Made by a program: the position numbers and the translations under genes. DNA of 17,310 nt from Desulfurivibrio alkaliphilus. GTDB taxonomy: Bacteria; Desulfobacterota; Desulfobulbia; Desulfobulbales; Desulfurivibrionaceae. The notes beneath the pieces are model-generated. The model saw nothing but the letters and a program-made list of their open reading frames with translations. It was not told the origin of the DNA and did no database searches. Shown in pieces: positions 7,542-13,962 of the stretch. The stretch is taken from positions 1 to 17,310 of the forward strand of contig DSDS01000057.1 in NCBI GenBank assembly GCA_011048585.1, in the 5' to 3' direction. Within the stretch, counting starts at the first letter, position 1; each line of letters begins with the position of its first letter.

Positions 7542-9554
7542 TTAGGCCGCGGGCTGGCCAGCCACCCGGTTACGACCGTTTTCCTTGGCCCGGTAGAGGG
7601 CCTGGTCCGCCAGGGCCACCAGTTGCCTGGGGCTCTCTACGGCGGGGGTAAGGGAGCTGACCCCGACGCTGACCGTCAAGGGGGTGCCGGGGAAACGCTT
7701 GCCCAGGAGGATGCCGAGCTTTTCGATCTCCCGGCGCAGGCGTTCGGCGAAATTAAGTCCCTCCTCATATCCGGTGCGGTTGAGGATGATCAGGAACTCT
7801 TCTCCGCCGTAGCGTCCCACCTGGTCCGAAGGTCTGGTCAACTTCCTGGCGGTGGCGCCCAGCAACTCCAGAATGCTGTCCCCGGCCTGATGGCCGAAGC
7901 GGTCGTTGAACTTCTTGAAATGATCTACGTCGAACATGGCCAGCGAGAGGGGGGTTGCTTCGGCGGTGGCGGCGGTGTAGGCCTTGACCAGCATGGCATC
8001 CAGGGCGTCTCTGTTGCTTACCCCGGTGAGCCCGTCCATGGTGGCCCGCCGGGAAACCTCGGCGAAACGGCGGGCATTCCCCAGGGCCATCCCCAACTCG
8101 TTGGCCACGATGGCCACGGCCTGGAGGGCGCCGGGACGGATCGGTTTGCCCGAGCGGCAGTTGTCCATGCCGATCAGGCCCAGGACCCGGTTGTTGTTGG
8201 CAAAGGGCACCAAGCCAACTTCCCGGGCCCGCAGCTTGTTCAGGGCCTCGGTTTCACCGCTGTCGGCACCGGTGATCAGCACCGGCTCCCGGTTGCGCAA
8301 AGAGGAGAGGAGCGCGCCGGAGAGGGGGTTGATGGCCAGGGTGCAGGCGGTGAGGTCCACGCCTGAGTCAACCGTGTCCAGGGCGTTGGTTATTTGCAGA
8401 CTGCGGCTCTCTTGGTCAACCCGCATGAGATAGAGGCGGTCCAGGTCAAAGTCCCGGTGGATGGAGGTCAGGGTGGAGGTGATGATCTCTTCGGAGTCCA
8501 GGCTGCGATGGGGGCTGGTCAGGCTGGCGCGCATCCTGGTCAACTCGGAGTTGACCTCGTTTTGCTCCTGTTCCCGGGCATAATAGAAACGGGTGTTCAT
8601 CCTGGCCAGGCGCAGGTTGGTCCGGAGCAAATTCTCCCGCAGTTCCTCCAGGGAGGGGAAGGAGAACTGGTAGAAATCGGCCGCGCTTTTGATCTCTTGA
8701 TCCATGCGCCGGATCATCTCCTGCAGGTTGAGCCGCTCCAGGTCTATGATCTCCTCCACTTCGGGCTGGAGAATGGGGTGGCCCAGGAGGTTGACCGAAC
8801 CGTTTTTCTGGGTCCAGGCGATGAAGTTGGCCAGGGAAACGCTGGCCACCAGCAGGGCCTGGTCCGCCGACAGGTTGAGGTGGCTGAAGCGTTGATGATG
8901 GAGGCGGATGGCCAGGATGATCCCTTGGGGGATATCCCATTCGGAGCAGAAAAAGGCGCCGACCTCGTCGTGGCTCAGGCCGATCAGGGCCCGTTCCTCC
9001 TCCACCAGCAAACCGTCGGAGCGGGAGATGTTGTTGTTGAGAAAGTCCCGGTAGCTGATGCGGCCATATACATCCAGGATGATCTTGCCGATATCGTGGA
9101 GCAGTCCCGCCACATATACTTCCTGGGGTTCGGGGTGGCCCAGGCTTTCAGCAAAGGCCATGCTCAGGGCGGCCACGGAAAGGCAGTGGCGCCAGAAGAA
9201 GATCCGGTCGAAGGCCAGGCCGTGCTGGGAGGGCACCAGCTGTTCAAAGAGGGTCACCTCCAGGGCCAGGGTGCGGATGGTGGAGAAGCCCAGCAGGACC
9301 ACGGCTTGCTGTACCGAGGAGATTTTACGGGGCAGGGCGTAGGCGGCCGAGTTGATGATCCGCAGCACCTTGGCGGTCAGGGCCGGATCGGTCTCCACCA
9401 CCCGGGCCAGATCCAGGGATGAGGATTGGATATCGCTGGTAAGTTTGAGCAGCTTGAGGGCCACCACCGGCAGGCTGGGCAGCTCATTGACCGGCCGGTC
9501 GAGGACTGTCGCAACCGTTTTGGGTTGGGGCAGCAGGGAAGGGATCTCCTGCAC
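7542..9554 (-). CDS. HDOD-GAF-GGDEF signalling protein (probable diguanylate cyclase)
   Basis: This 670-residue protein has three domains. The HDOD domain (about 20-230) shows LPSLPVVALKLL, SAAYALPRKISSVQQAV and LLHDIGKIIL. A linker or helical stretch (about 290-345) leads to a GAF-like sensor (about 350-495). The GGDEF domain (about 503-665) carries DGLTGVSNRDAL, the metal-binding FDVDHFKKFND and the active-site GGEEF (583-587), preceded by an RPSD inhibitory I-site (574-577). An intact GGEEF predicts c-di-GMP synthesis with product feedback. HD residues His123, His153-Asp154, His195 and His219/220 are still present in the HDOD part, but there is no GYP motif. GTG 9554 has AAGGAG 6 bases upstream. 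It is transcribed alone, convergent with the Lol-like operon, 25 bases apart. Confidence 0.93.
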   Translation of the reverse strand: MQEIPSLLPQPKTVATVLDRPVNELPSLPVVALKLLKLTSDIQSSSLDLARVVETDPALTAKVLRIINSAAYALPRKISSVQQAVVLLGFSTIRTLALEVTLFEQLVPSQHGLAFDRIFFWRHCLSVAALSMAFAESLGHPEPQEVYVAGLLHDIGKIILDVYGRISYRDFLNNNISRSDGLLVEEERALIGLSHDEVGAFFCSEWDIPQGIILAIRLHHQRFSHLNLSADQALLVASVSLANFIAWTQKNGSVNLLGHPILQPEVEEIIDLERLNLQEMIRRMDQEIKSAADFYQFSFPSLEELRENLLRTNLRLARMNTRFYYAREQEQNEVNSELTRMRASLTSPHRSLDSEEIITSTLTSIHRDFDLDRLYLMRVDQESRSLQITNALDTVDSGVDLTACTLAINPLSGALLSSLRNREPVLITGADSGETEALNKLRAREVGLVPFANNNRVLGLIGMDNCRSGKPIRPGALQAVAIVANELGMALGNARRFAEVSRRATMDGLTGVSNRDALDAMLVKAYTAATAEATPLSLAMFDVDHFKKFNDRFGHQAGDSILELLGATARKLTRPSDQVGRYGGEEFLIILNRTGYEEGLNFAERLRREIEKLGILLGKRFPGTPLTVSVGVSSLTPAVESPRQLVALADQALYRAKENGRNRVAGQPAA

Positions 9555-9641
9555 GGATAGCTCCTTTATCTCACACGGGCCGATGAAAGCCGCCCTTGTT
9601 GTTCAAGTATTGAGATGATTATCAGCAAGCGGGGCCTATCG

Positions 9642-9656
9642 CTGTTAGGGTAACAG
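9642..9656. promoter_or_regulatory. Perfect palindrome, possible operator upstream of the HDOD-GGDEF gene
   Basis: CTGTTA-GGG-TAACAG is a perfect 6+6 inverted repeat with a three-base centre, 88 bases upstream of the HDOD-GGDEF start and 177 bases upstream of the divergent lipoprotein gene. Its size and symmetry fit a dimeric regulator site. No regulator can be named. Confidence 0.4.
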
Positions 9657-9736
9657 AAACATAAATACCGGCCAATGGCAAGAGATCAGGCTGGTGATCA
9701 ATGCCGGTGGTTGGGGTTATTTTTTAATATTGCAAA

Positions 9737-9778
9737 CCCGGCTTTCCAATTTCCCTGCAAACTGCGGAGTCAGCCGGG
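9737..9778. repeat. Inverted repeat in the leader of the collagen-like lipoprotein gene
   Basis: CCCGGCT (9737-9743) is the exact reverse complement of AGCCGGG (9772-9778), with 28 bases between. The 278-base divergent gap 9555-9832 holds this, the palindrome at 9642-9656, and ACCGGC/GCCGGT and GATCA/TGATC pairs around 9667-9707. I see no convincing -35/-10 pair in it on either strand. Confidence 0.3.
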
Positions 9779-9832
9779 ATACTGGGTTTAAAATCGGCGG
9801 TCTTCCAACCTTCGGCACAGGAGAAAAAAACA

Positions 9833-10354
9833 ATGAAAAGAGCCGTCTCTCTTCTTATGACCATGTCGTTATTGCTCCTCGGCGGCTGCAGCGGCAGCGA
9901 CGGCACCCAGGGACCGGCGGGACCGGTCGGACCCTCGATGCCGGTGATCCAAAGCCTTTGGGCCACGGGATTGCCCGCGGCTCCGGGGGGATCGGTGACC
10001 GTGGGGGTTGATGCCCAGAGTGCCGACGATTCGGCCCTGGTCTACGCCTGGAGCGTTTCCGACGGTTTTGAACTGGTGAGCGGGAGCGGCACCGAGCAGC
10101 TCACCCTTACCCCGGTCTGGTTTGTCAGCGGCAGGGTGGAGGTGACGGTCAGTGACGGCCAGGGCGGCGCGGCAACCGGCGCGGTTTCGGTCTCCGCCCG
10201 GGACGGTAACTGGGGTTGGGCCGGGACGATCGAAAGCAGCGTCAACCATGCCTACGCTCCCCAGGTGGCCATGGATGGAGGCGGCAACGGCCTGGCGGTC
10301 TGGATGCAACATGACGGCACGGCTGACAGCATCTACGCCAGCCGGTTCGAATAG
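9833..10354 (+). CDS. Lipoprotein with collagen-like segment and PKD/Ig-like domain; apparently truncated
   Basis: The product has a lipoprotein signal ending LLLLGGC, with Cys20 as the lipidation site. It is followed by a short collagen-like Gly-X-Y run GTQGPAGPVGPS (25-36). A PKD/Ig-like beta domain follows (about 40-125; YAWSVSDGFELVSGSG, GRVEVTVSDGQGG). The last 45 residues, with APQVAMDGGGNGLAVWMQHD then IYASRF, match one unit of a repeat that in related secreted proteins occurs many times in tandem. Here the frame stops after about one unit, at 173 residues, so the gene looks cut short or is a minimal version. A ribosome-binding AGGAG precedes the ATG. It is probably anchored in the outer membrane facing outward or into the periplasm. 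Function is unknown. Confidence 0.75.
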   Translation: MKRAVSLLMTMSLLLLGGCSGSDGTQGPAGPVGPSMPVIQSLWATGLPAAPGGSVTVGVDAQSADDSALVYAWSVSDGFELVSGSGTEQLTLTPVWFVSGRVEVTVSDGQGGAATGAVSVSARDGNWGWAGTIESSVNHAYAPQVAMDGGGNGLAVWMQHDGTADSIYASRFE

Positions 10355-10398
10355 GGCGGTAAGAGTAAGGGGGCGGGATCCGGCGGGAACTTCAGCGC

Positions 10399-11034
10399 TC
10401 AACCACTCCTGGTCGCGGCCACGACCAGGAAGGCATTTTGCCCCCGGCCTGCCCGTAGTGGTTCGATCTCCCGCGTCTCAGTTAGGGGCTGGGCCAGGGT
10501 CTGGCCCCAGGCGCTGATCGAGAAGCCGGCGTCGAGCAGCAGTCGTGCCACCTCGTCCGCGGAATAGAAAGTGGCGTCACGGTAGAATACATTTTCTGCC
10601 TGATGTGCCAAATAGTTTTGTCCCAAGTCGCTCTCCCGGTCAACGAAGCCGATCACCAGGCGCCCGCCCGGTTTGAGCACCCTGCGCGCCTCCGCCAGCA
10701 TTCGGGCCGGAGAGTCCACAAAGCAGATGCTGGTCACCGACAGGGCGTGGTCGAAACTGCCTTCCGCGAATGGCAGATTTTCAGCCGTGCCTTCCACCAC
10801 CTCGATACCCCGCGCTGCGGCGTAGACGAGCATCGCCGGGGAGGGGTCCACCCCCACCTGTACCCCCAGCGGCGCGGCGAAGCGACCGCTACCCACCCCG
10901 ATCTCGATTCCGCGCCCTTCCCAGGGCACGAACGGTCGCAGGGCGAGCAACTCGGAGATATAGGCGGCCTCATGTGTTTCAAACCACTGCTCGTAGCGTT
11001 GATGGTGCGTCTCAAAAGCGGCTTCTCTGGGCAT
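10399..11034 (-). CDS. Class I SAM-dependent methyltransferase
   Basis: This 211-residue cytoplasmic enzyme has the methyltransferase type 11 fold. The AdoMet-binding motif I is EIGVGSGR (44-51), the acidic residue of motif II is Asp63 in GVDPS, followed by AENLPF (84-89), FDHALS (94-99), and post-motif LKPGGRLVIGF (120-130). The substrate cannot be read from the sequence. AAGGAAGG precedes the ATG. It lies 27 bases downstream of the HAD phosphatase gene and is probably in one transcription unit with it. Confidence 0.88.
   Translation of the reverse strand: MPREAAFETHHQRYEQWFETHEAAYISELLALRPFVPWEGRGIEIGVGSGRFAAPLGVQVGVDPSPAMLVYAAARGIEVVEGTAENLPFAEGSFDHALSVTSICFVDSPARMLAEARRVLKPGGRLVIGFVDRESDLGQNYLAHQAENVFYRDATFYSADEVARLLLDAGFSISAWGQTLAQPLTETREIEPLRAGRGQNAFLVVAATRSG
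10407..10430. terminator. Hairpin at the convergent gene ends (possible terminator)
   Basis: TCCTGGTCG (10407-10415) pairs perfectly with CGACCAGGA (10422-10430) around a six-base loop. It sits just inside the 3' end of the methyltransferase gene and 53 bases past the lipoprotein stop. Reading plus, a short TTTT follows at about 10436-10439. It could end the lipoprotein transcript. The T-tract is weak and partly coding, so the call is tentative. Confidence 0.35.
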
Positions 11035-11061
11035 GGGAAAGTACCTTCCTTTTTCACCCGT

Positions 11062-11784
11062 CTACTTGACGGGAAAGCTTGCGTGTTGACTTTGGATGCG
11101 ATGCTCTCCATGGCTTAATGGGGGTTGCTCATCCAGAAACTCAAGCAGTTGGGGAGGGGTGCTGATCAGGGCGTCGGCGCCGTTTTGCCGCAGCTCTTCG
11201 GCAGGGCGGAAGCCCCAAAGGACCCCGATCGCGAACATGCCGGACCGTTTGGCGGTCTGCATGTCGATACCACTGTCGCCGACAAAAAGAAATTCCGCCG
11301 GCGGTAGGTTCAGTTCCTCCGCCAAGGCCAGGGCGCCGGCGGGGTCGGGTTTTCTGGGGGTGTCGGCCCGGGCGCCGCGCACGATGGCGAAACGGTGGGG
11401 CGCCAGCAACTCCCGCACGGCCTGTTGAGTGAACTCGTCCGGTTTGTTGGAGAGCACGGCCATAGTGATCCCCCGGCGGTTCAGGGTGGTCAGCAGGGCG
11501 GGAATCCGCGGGTAGGGCAGGGTCTGCTTGCGCCAGTTGCGGCCATATTCCTCTCTCATGGCTGCCAAGGCGGTTTCCTGGGTTTCCGCATCTCGCCTTG
11601 TCGGCGGCAGGGCCCGGTTCACCAGGGTAGCGATCCCTTCGCCGACCATGTAGCGGTAGGCCTGGCGGGGATGCTCGGGCAGTTTAAGCCCGGCCAGTAC
11701 CCGATTCATCGCATCGGCGATATCGGCCAGGCTGTCCAGCAGGGTGCCGTCCAGATCGAAAATTATGGCTCGGGCTTGCGGCAT
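11062..11784 (-). CDS. gph: HAD-family hydrolase, phosphoglycolate-phosphatase-like
   Basis: HAD phosphatases of this subgroup dephosphorylate small metabolites; Gph removes phosphate from 2-phosphoglycolate formed during DNA repair or oxygenase side reactions. The 240 residues have motif I FDLDGT with nucleophile Asp10 and general acid Asp12, a helical cap (about 18-85), motif II VLSNKP with Ser112, motif III Lys145 (RKPDP), and motif IV GDSGID (169-174). The usual family end is near LLEFLDE; about 20 further hydrophilic residues (PLSHGEHRIQSQHASFPVK) form an unusual tail. It begins 9 bases after the MamK-like reading frame ends and shares its promoter. Related HAD enzymes such as PpaX or YjjG-like proteins remain possible. 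Confidence 0.85.
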   Translation of the reverse strand: MPQARAIIFDLDGTLLDSLADIADAMNRVLAGLKLPEHPRQAYRYMVGEGIATLVNRALPPTRRDAETQETALAAMREEYGRNWRKQTLPYPRIPALLTTLNRRGITMAVLSNKPDEFTQQAVRELLAPHRFAIVRGARADTPRKPDPAGALALAEELNLPPAEFLFVGDSGIDMQTAKRSGMFAIGVLWGFRPAEELRQNGADALISTPPQLLEFLDEQPPLSHGEHRIQSQHASFPVK

Positions 11785-11793
11785 GGCGATCTC

Positions 11794-12578
11794 TCAGGCC
11801 CCAAACATTAGCCCGATCTCGGCCCAATGGGAAGGGGGAACCTCGCGGGCCAGCTTGAGCAGGACCTCCTTGTTGACCACCGAAGCCCGGGCCGGCGGCC
11901 CAGTCTCTTCCGGCTTGGGTGCCTCCGTTTTCGGTTCCTCGGATTTACCCCCCTCCGGTTGGAACAGATCCGGCTGCCGCCCTTCGGGCTTCCCCGATAC
12001 CACCGCCACCTCTTCCTCTTGCTCAAACATTGTCATCATCCATTTCCTCTTTTCAGGGGTTGGCCATGCCAGGTTGTTGCCGATCAGATCGCGCACAACC
12101 CGGCCCGGCAGGTAATGACTGCCCTCCACAAAAATCAAACACTCTTCCAGGGAGTTCTTCTCTTCCGCCAGCTCTTCGTTACGCTGGTCGATCTGCCGCT
12201 GCTGGCTGGTCAGCTCCTCGTTGAGTTTACCGATCTCGGCGTTGGTTTTGCTGATGAACTGGCGGGTGGTTTCGTCGGTGGACTCAATTCTCTCCTCGGC
12301 CAGGCGGAGCTTGCGCTGCTGAACGAGCCAGACCAGCCCGCCGCCAGCCAGACAGATATTTTGCAGGGTTTTGTCCAGACCTTCGAGGTCCGGTCCCTGG
12401 AGCAGGGCGACAACCGGCTCGTCGGCCCGGCCGACGAAGGCGTGCCGCTCCTTGATGCCCCGCACCAGATCGCGGGAGAGTTGCACTTCCGGATGATGCT
12501 GGCCGATCAGGTCATGCGGGAGCTTCCCAGGTCGATTCCCAGCAGGAGTTGTTCCCCGTTATGCCCCTGTTCAGACAT
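11794..12578 (-). pseudogene. Scrambled MamK/Mad28-like actin remnant with coiled-coil insert
   Basis: ATG 12578, with a GGGGTGAGG site before it, opens a frame ending in LLLGIDLGSSR, the phosphate-1 motif of the actin/Hsp70 superfamily, but TGA 12509-12507 stops it. A shifted frame, open from GTG 12486 to 11794 (230 residues), continues with pieces resembling MamK: HPEVQLSRDLVRGIKERHAFVG, then LDKTLQNICLAGGG (37-50; adenosine motif), then GPPARASVVNKEVLLK (196-211), then AREVPPSHWAEIG near the C-terminus. The PARAS..NK piece belongs in the middle of MamK, so it is out of order. Residues 54-118 are a charged coiled coil and 170-196 a Pro/Glu-rich linker, neither of them actin-like. The comparison rests on remembered MamK sequence. 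A chimeric functional protein or an assembly error are alternatives. Confidence 0.55.
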
Positions 12579-12675
12579 CCTCACCCCTACCATTGGTTTG
12601 ATCGGCCCGGATATCGTTTTCGGCACGGACAATGCCCGCGATATAAGGAGATGATCCCGGCAAGCGGACTAGCTG

Positions 12676-12704
12676 ATCCTAGTTGCAAGACCAGGTGATG
12701 TCAA
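12676..12704 (-). promoter_or_regulatory. Sigma70-type promoter for the MamK-like remnant, gph and methyltransferase unit
   Basis: Read on the minus strand, a consensus TTGACA (12704-12699) and TAGGAT (12681-12676) are separated by 17 bases. Transcription would start near 12669, about 91 bases before the ATG at 12578. The gap 12579-12878 (300 bases) also holds a GGCCGG/CCGGCC hairpin at 12816-12834 and otherwise nothing I can name. Confidence 0.55.
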
Positions 12705-12815
12705 CACCAAAAAGTCCCGGAGGCCCGGCCGGCGTTAGGGGTGGCGATGGCTTGCTGAAACGATTATAGTTTTCAAGTTGAACATTGGCTCACCGGTCGG
12801 CGTCGCGGACGTTAT

Positions 12816-12834
12816 GGCCGGTTGTTTTCCGGCC
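12816..12834. repeat. GC-rich hairpin upstream of the LysR gene
   Basis: GGCCGG (12816-12821) pairs with CCGGCC (12829-12834) around a TTGTTTT loop, 45 bases before the LysR start. It may be a leader structure or part of an autoregulatory region; no T-run follows. Confidence 0.35.
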
Positions 12835-12878
12835 CCGGCCGGATTGATTGGAATCTCGACAGGGTGGGGTGACTATAG

Positions 12879-13775
12879 ATGGATCTGCATCGACTGGAGG
12901 TGTTCTGCCGGGTTGTCGAGTTGAAGAGCTTTACCAAGGCGGCCGAGGCCTCCTTTCTCTCTCAGCCCACGGTGAGTGAACACCTGCGCACCCTGGAGGA
13001 GATCCTGGCGGTCAAGCTGGTGGATCGCCTGGGGCGCGAGGTACTGCCCACTCCCGCCGGCAAGATCCTTTACGACTACGCCCGCCGGATCCTGCGGTTA
13101 CGTAACGAGGCGGTGGAGGCGATCGCCAACCACAGCGGCCGCTATGCCGGCCATCTCTGGGTGGCGGCCGGCACCATCCCTGGCACCTATCTGCTGCCGG
13201 AGTTGATCGGCCGGTTCAAGGAAAGCTACCCCGAGGTGCTGGTCACCGTCAAGATCGCCAATTCCCGCCAGGCGGCCGAGCTGGTGGTGCAGGGAGATTG
13301 CGAGTTCGGGGTGGTGGGGGCCCGCTGGAACGAGGCGGTTTTGGAGTGGGAACCGCTTTTTGCCGATGAATTGAGCCTGGTGGTCCGCCATGATCACCCT
13401 TGGGCTGGGCGGGGCGAGATCGAACCGGTCGAACTGGCCGAGCCCCCTTTTATTGACCGGGAGCGGGAATCGGGGACCCGCAAGGTGATGCACGAAATTC
13501 TCCAGCGCCATGGCCTGGAGGTTGACAAACTGCGGGTGATTGCCGAGATGGGCAGCACCGAGGCGGTTTGCCAGAGCGTCAAGGCCGGGATCGGGGTGGC
13601 GATTCTCTCCCGGCAAGCGATTCGCGATGATCTGGCCTGCGGTTCGTTAGCCGAGGTGGCCATCAGGGGAGTCAACTTCACCCGGCCCTTCTATCTGGTG
13701 CGACGGCGCAAACGCCAGCCCTCCCCCATTGCCGCCCTCTTTCTCGATTTCCTCAAAAGCAACTCCGGCGGTTGA
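12879..13775 (+). CDS. LysR-family transcriptional regulator (CysB-like / selenium-metabolism-associated type)
   Basis: This 298-residue LysR regulator has an N-terminal winged helix-turn-helix (1-60; RLEVFCRVVELKSFTKAAE, then FLSQPTVSEHLRTLEE), a linker helix, and a C-terminal two-lobed LysR substrate-binding domain (about 90-295; TIPGTYLLPELIGRF, GDCEFGVVGA, GVAILSR). The opening MDLHRLEVF and the TIPGTYLLP segment resemble the group annotated near selenium-metabolism genes, but no selenium gene is in this window, so the ligand is unknown. GGGGTGA precedes the ATG. It reads toward the pst operon, 187 bases ahead of pstS, and away from the minus-strand gph unit. Confidence 0.92.
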   Translation: MDLHRLEVFCRVVELKSFTKAAEASFLSQPTVSEHLRTLEEILAVKLVDRLGREVLPTPAGKILYDYARRILRLRNEAVEAIANHSGRYAGHLWVAAGTIPGTYLLPELIGRFKESYPEVLVTVKIANSRQAAELVVQGDCEFGVVGARWNEAVLEWEPLFADELSLVVRHDHPWAGRGEIEPVELAEPPFIDRERESGTRKVMHEILQRHGLEVDKLRVIAEMGSTEAVCQSVKAGIGVAILSRQAIRDDLACGSLAEVAIRGVNFTRPFYLVRRRKRQPSPIAALFLDFLKSNSGG

Positions 13776-13788
13776 TCGACAACCTTTT
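13770..13788 (+). terminator. Stem-loop with T-run at the LysR stop codon
   Basis: GGTTG (13770-13774) pairs with CAACC (13780-13784) around ATCGA, followed by TTTT (13785-13788). The stop codon lies inside the stem. The five-pair stem is short for an intrinsic terminator, so read-through into the pst operon is possible. Confidence 0.4.
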
Positions 13789-13807
13789 CATCTCCTGTTT
13801 ACCGCTT

Positions 13808-13842
13808 TTTTCTATAGAAAATGCCGTACTTTATAGAAAGTA
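13808..13842. promoter_or_regulatory. Tandem palindromic operator-like sites upstream of pstS
   Basis: The first site is a perfect 14-base palindrome, TTTTCTATAGAAAA (13808-13821). The second, TACTTT-ATAG-AAAGTA (13827-13842), is a 6+6 inverted repeat. They share TATAGAAA (13813-13820 and 13832-13839), and their centres are 20 bases apart, about two DNA turns, so two dimers could bind on the same face. The TATAGA elements could also act as -10 boxes. No Pho-box pattern was seen. Confidence 0.5.
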
Positions 13843-13892
13843 ACTATTGGACGCTCCCGTTATTTCCTGGTTAGTTCACCGTTAAGCAGCCC

Positions 13893-13906
13893 CTGTGGTC
13901 CCACAG
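13893..13906. promoter_or_regulatory. CTGTGG-TC-CCACAG inverted repeat in the pstS leader
   Basis: A 6+6 palindrome with a two-base centre, 57 bases before the pstS start. A further TGTGG follows at 13908-13912. It could be a second operator or a small leader hairpin. Confidence 0.3.
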
Positions 13907-13962
13907 TTGTGGTATCGGGTCGTGAAGGCTTGCCAGAAACCAAACTAAAGGAGGGCGTTGCC

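Noticed and set aside
8394..9422. Plus-strand 342-codon open frame inside the HDOD-GGDEF gene
   Set aside because: The opposite strand has strong domain matches across the same bases; the plus frame shows only Gly/Gln-rich shadow sequence.
11827..12654. Plus-strand 275-codon open frame opposite the MamK-like remnant
   Set aside because: The translation is Leu/Pro-rich shadow sequence with no recognisable domain. The minus strand has actin-like motifs, a ribosome-binding site and a promoter.
12652..12699. Tiny 15-codon open frame after AAGGAG
   Set aside because: The Shine-Dalgarno abuts the ATG with no spacing, the peptide has no features, and it overlaps the minus-strand promoter.
13776..13962. 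Pho box for PhoB in front of pstS
   Set aside because: No pair of CTGTCAT-like heptamers with 4-base spacing is present; the inverted repeats there have a different sequence.
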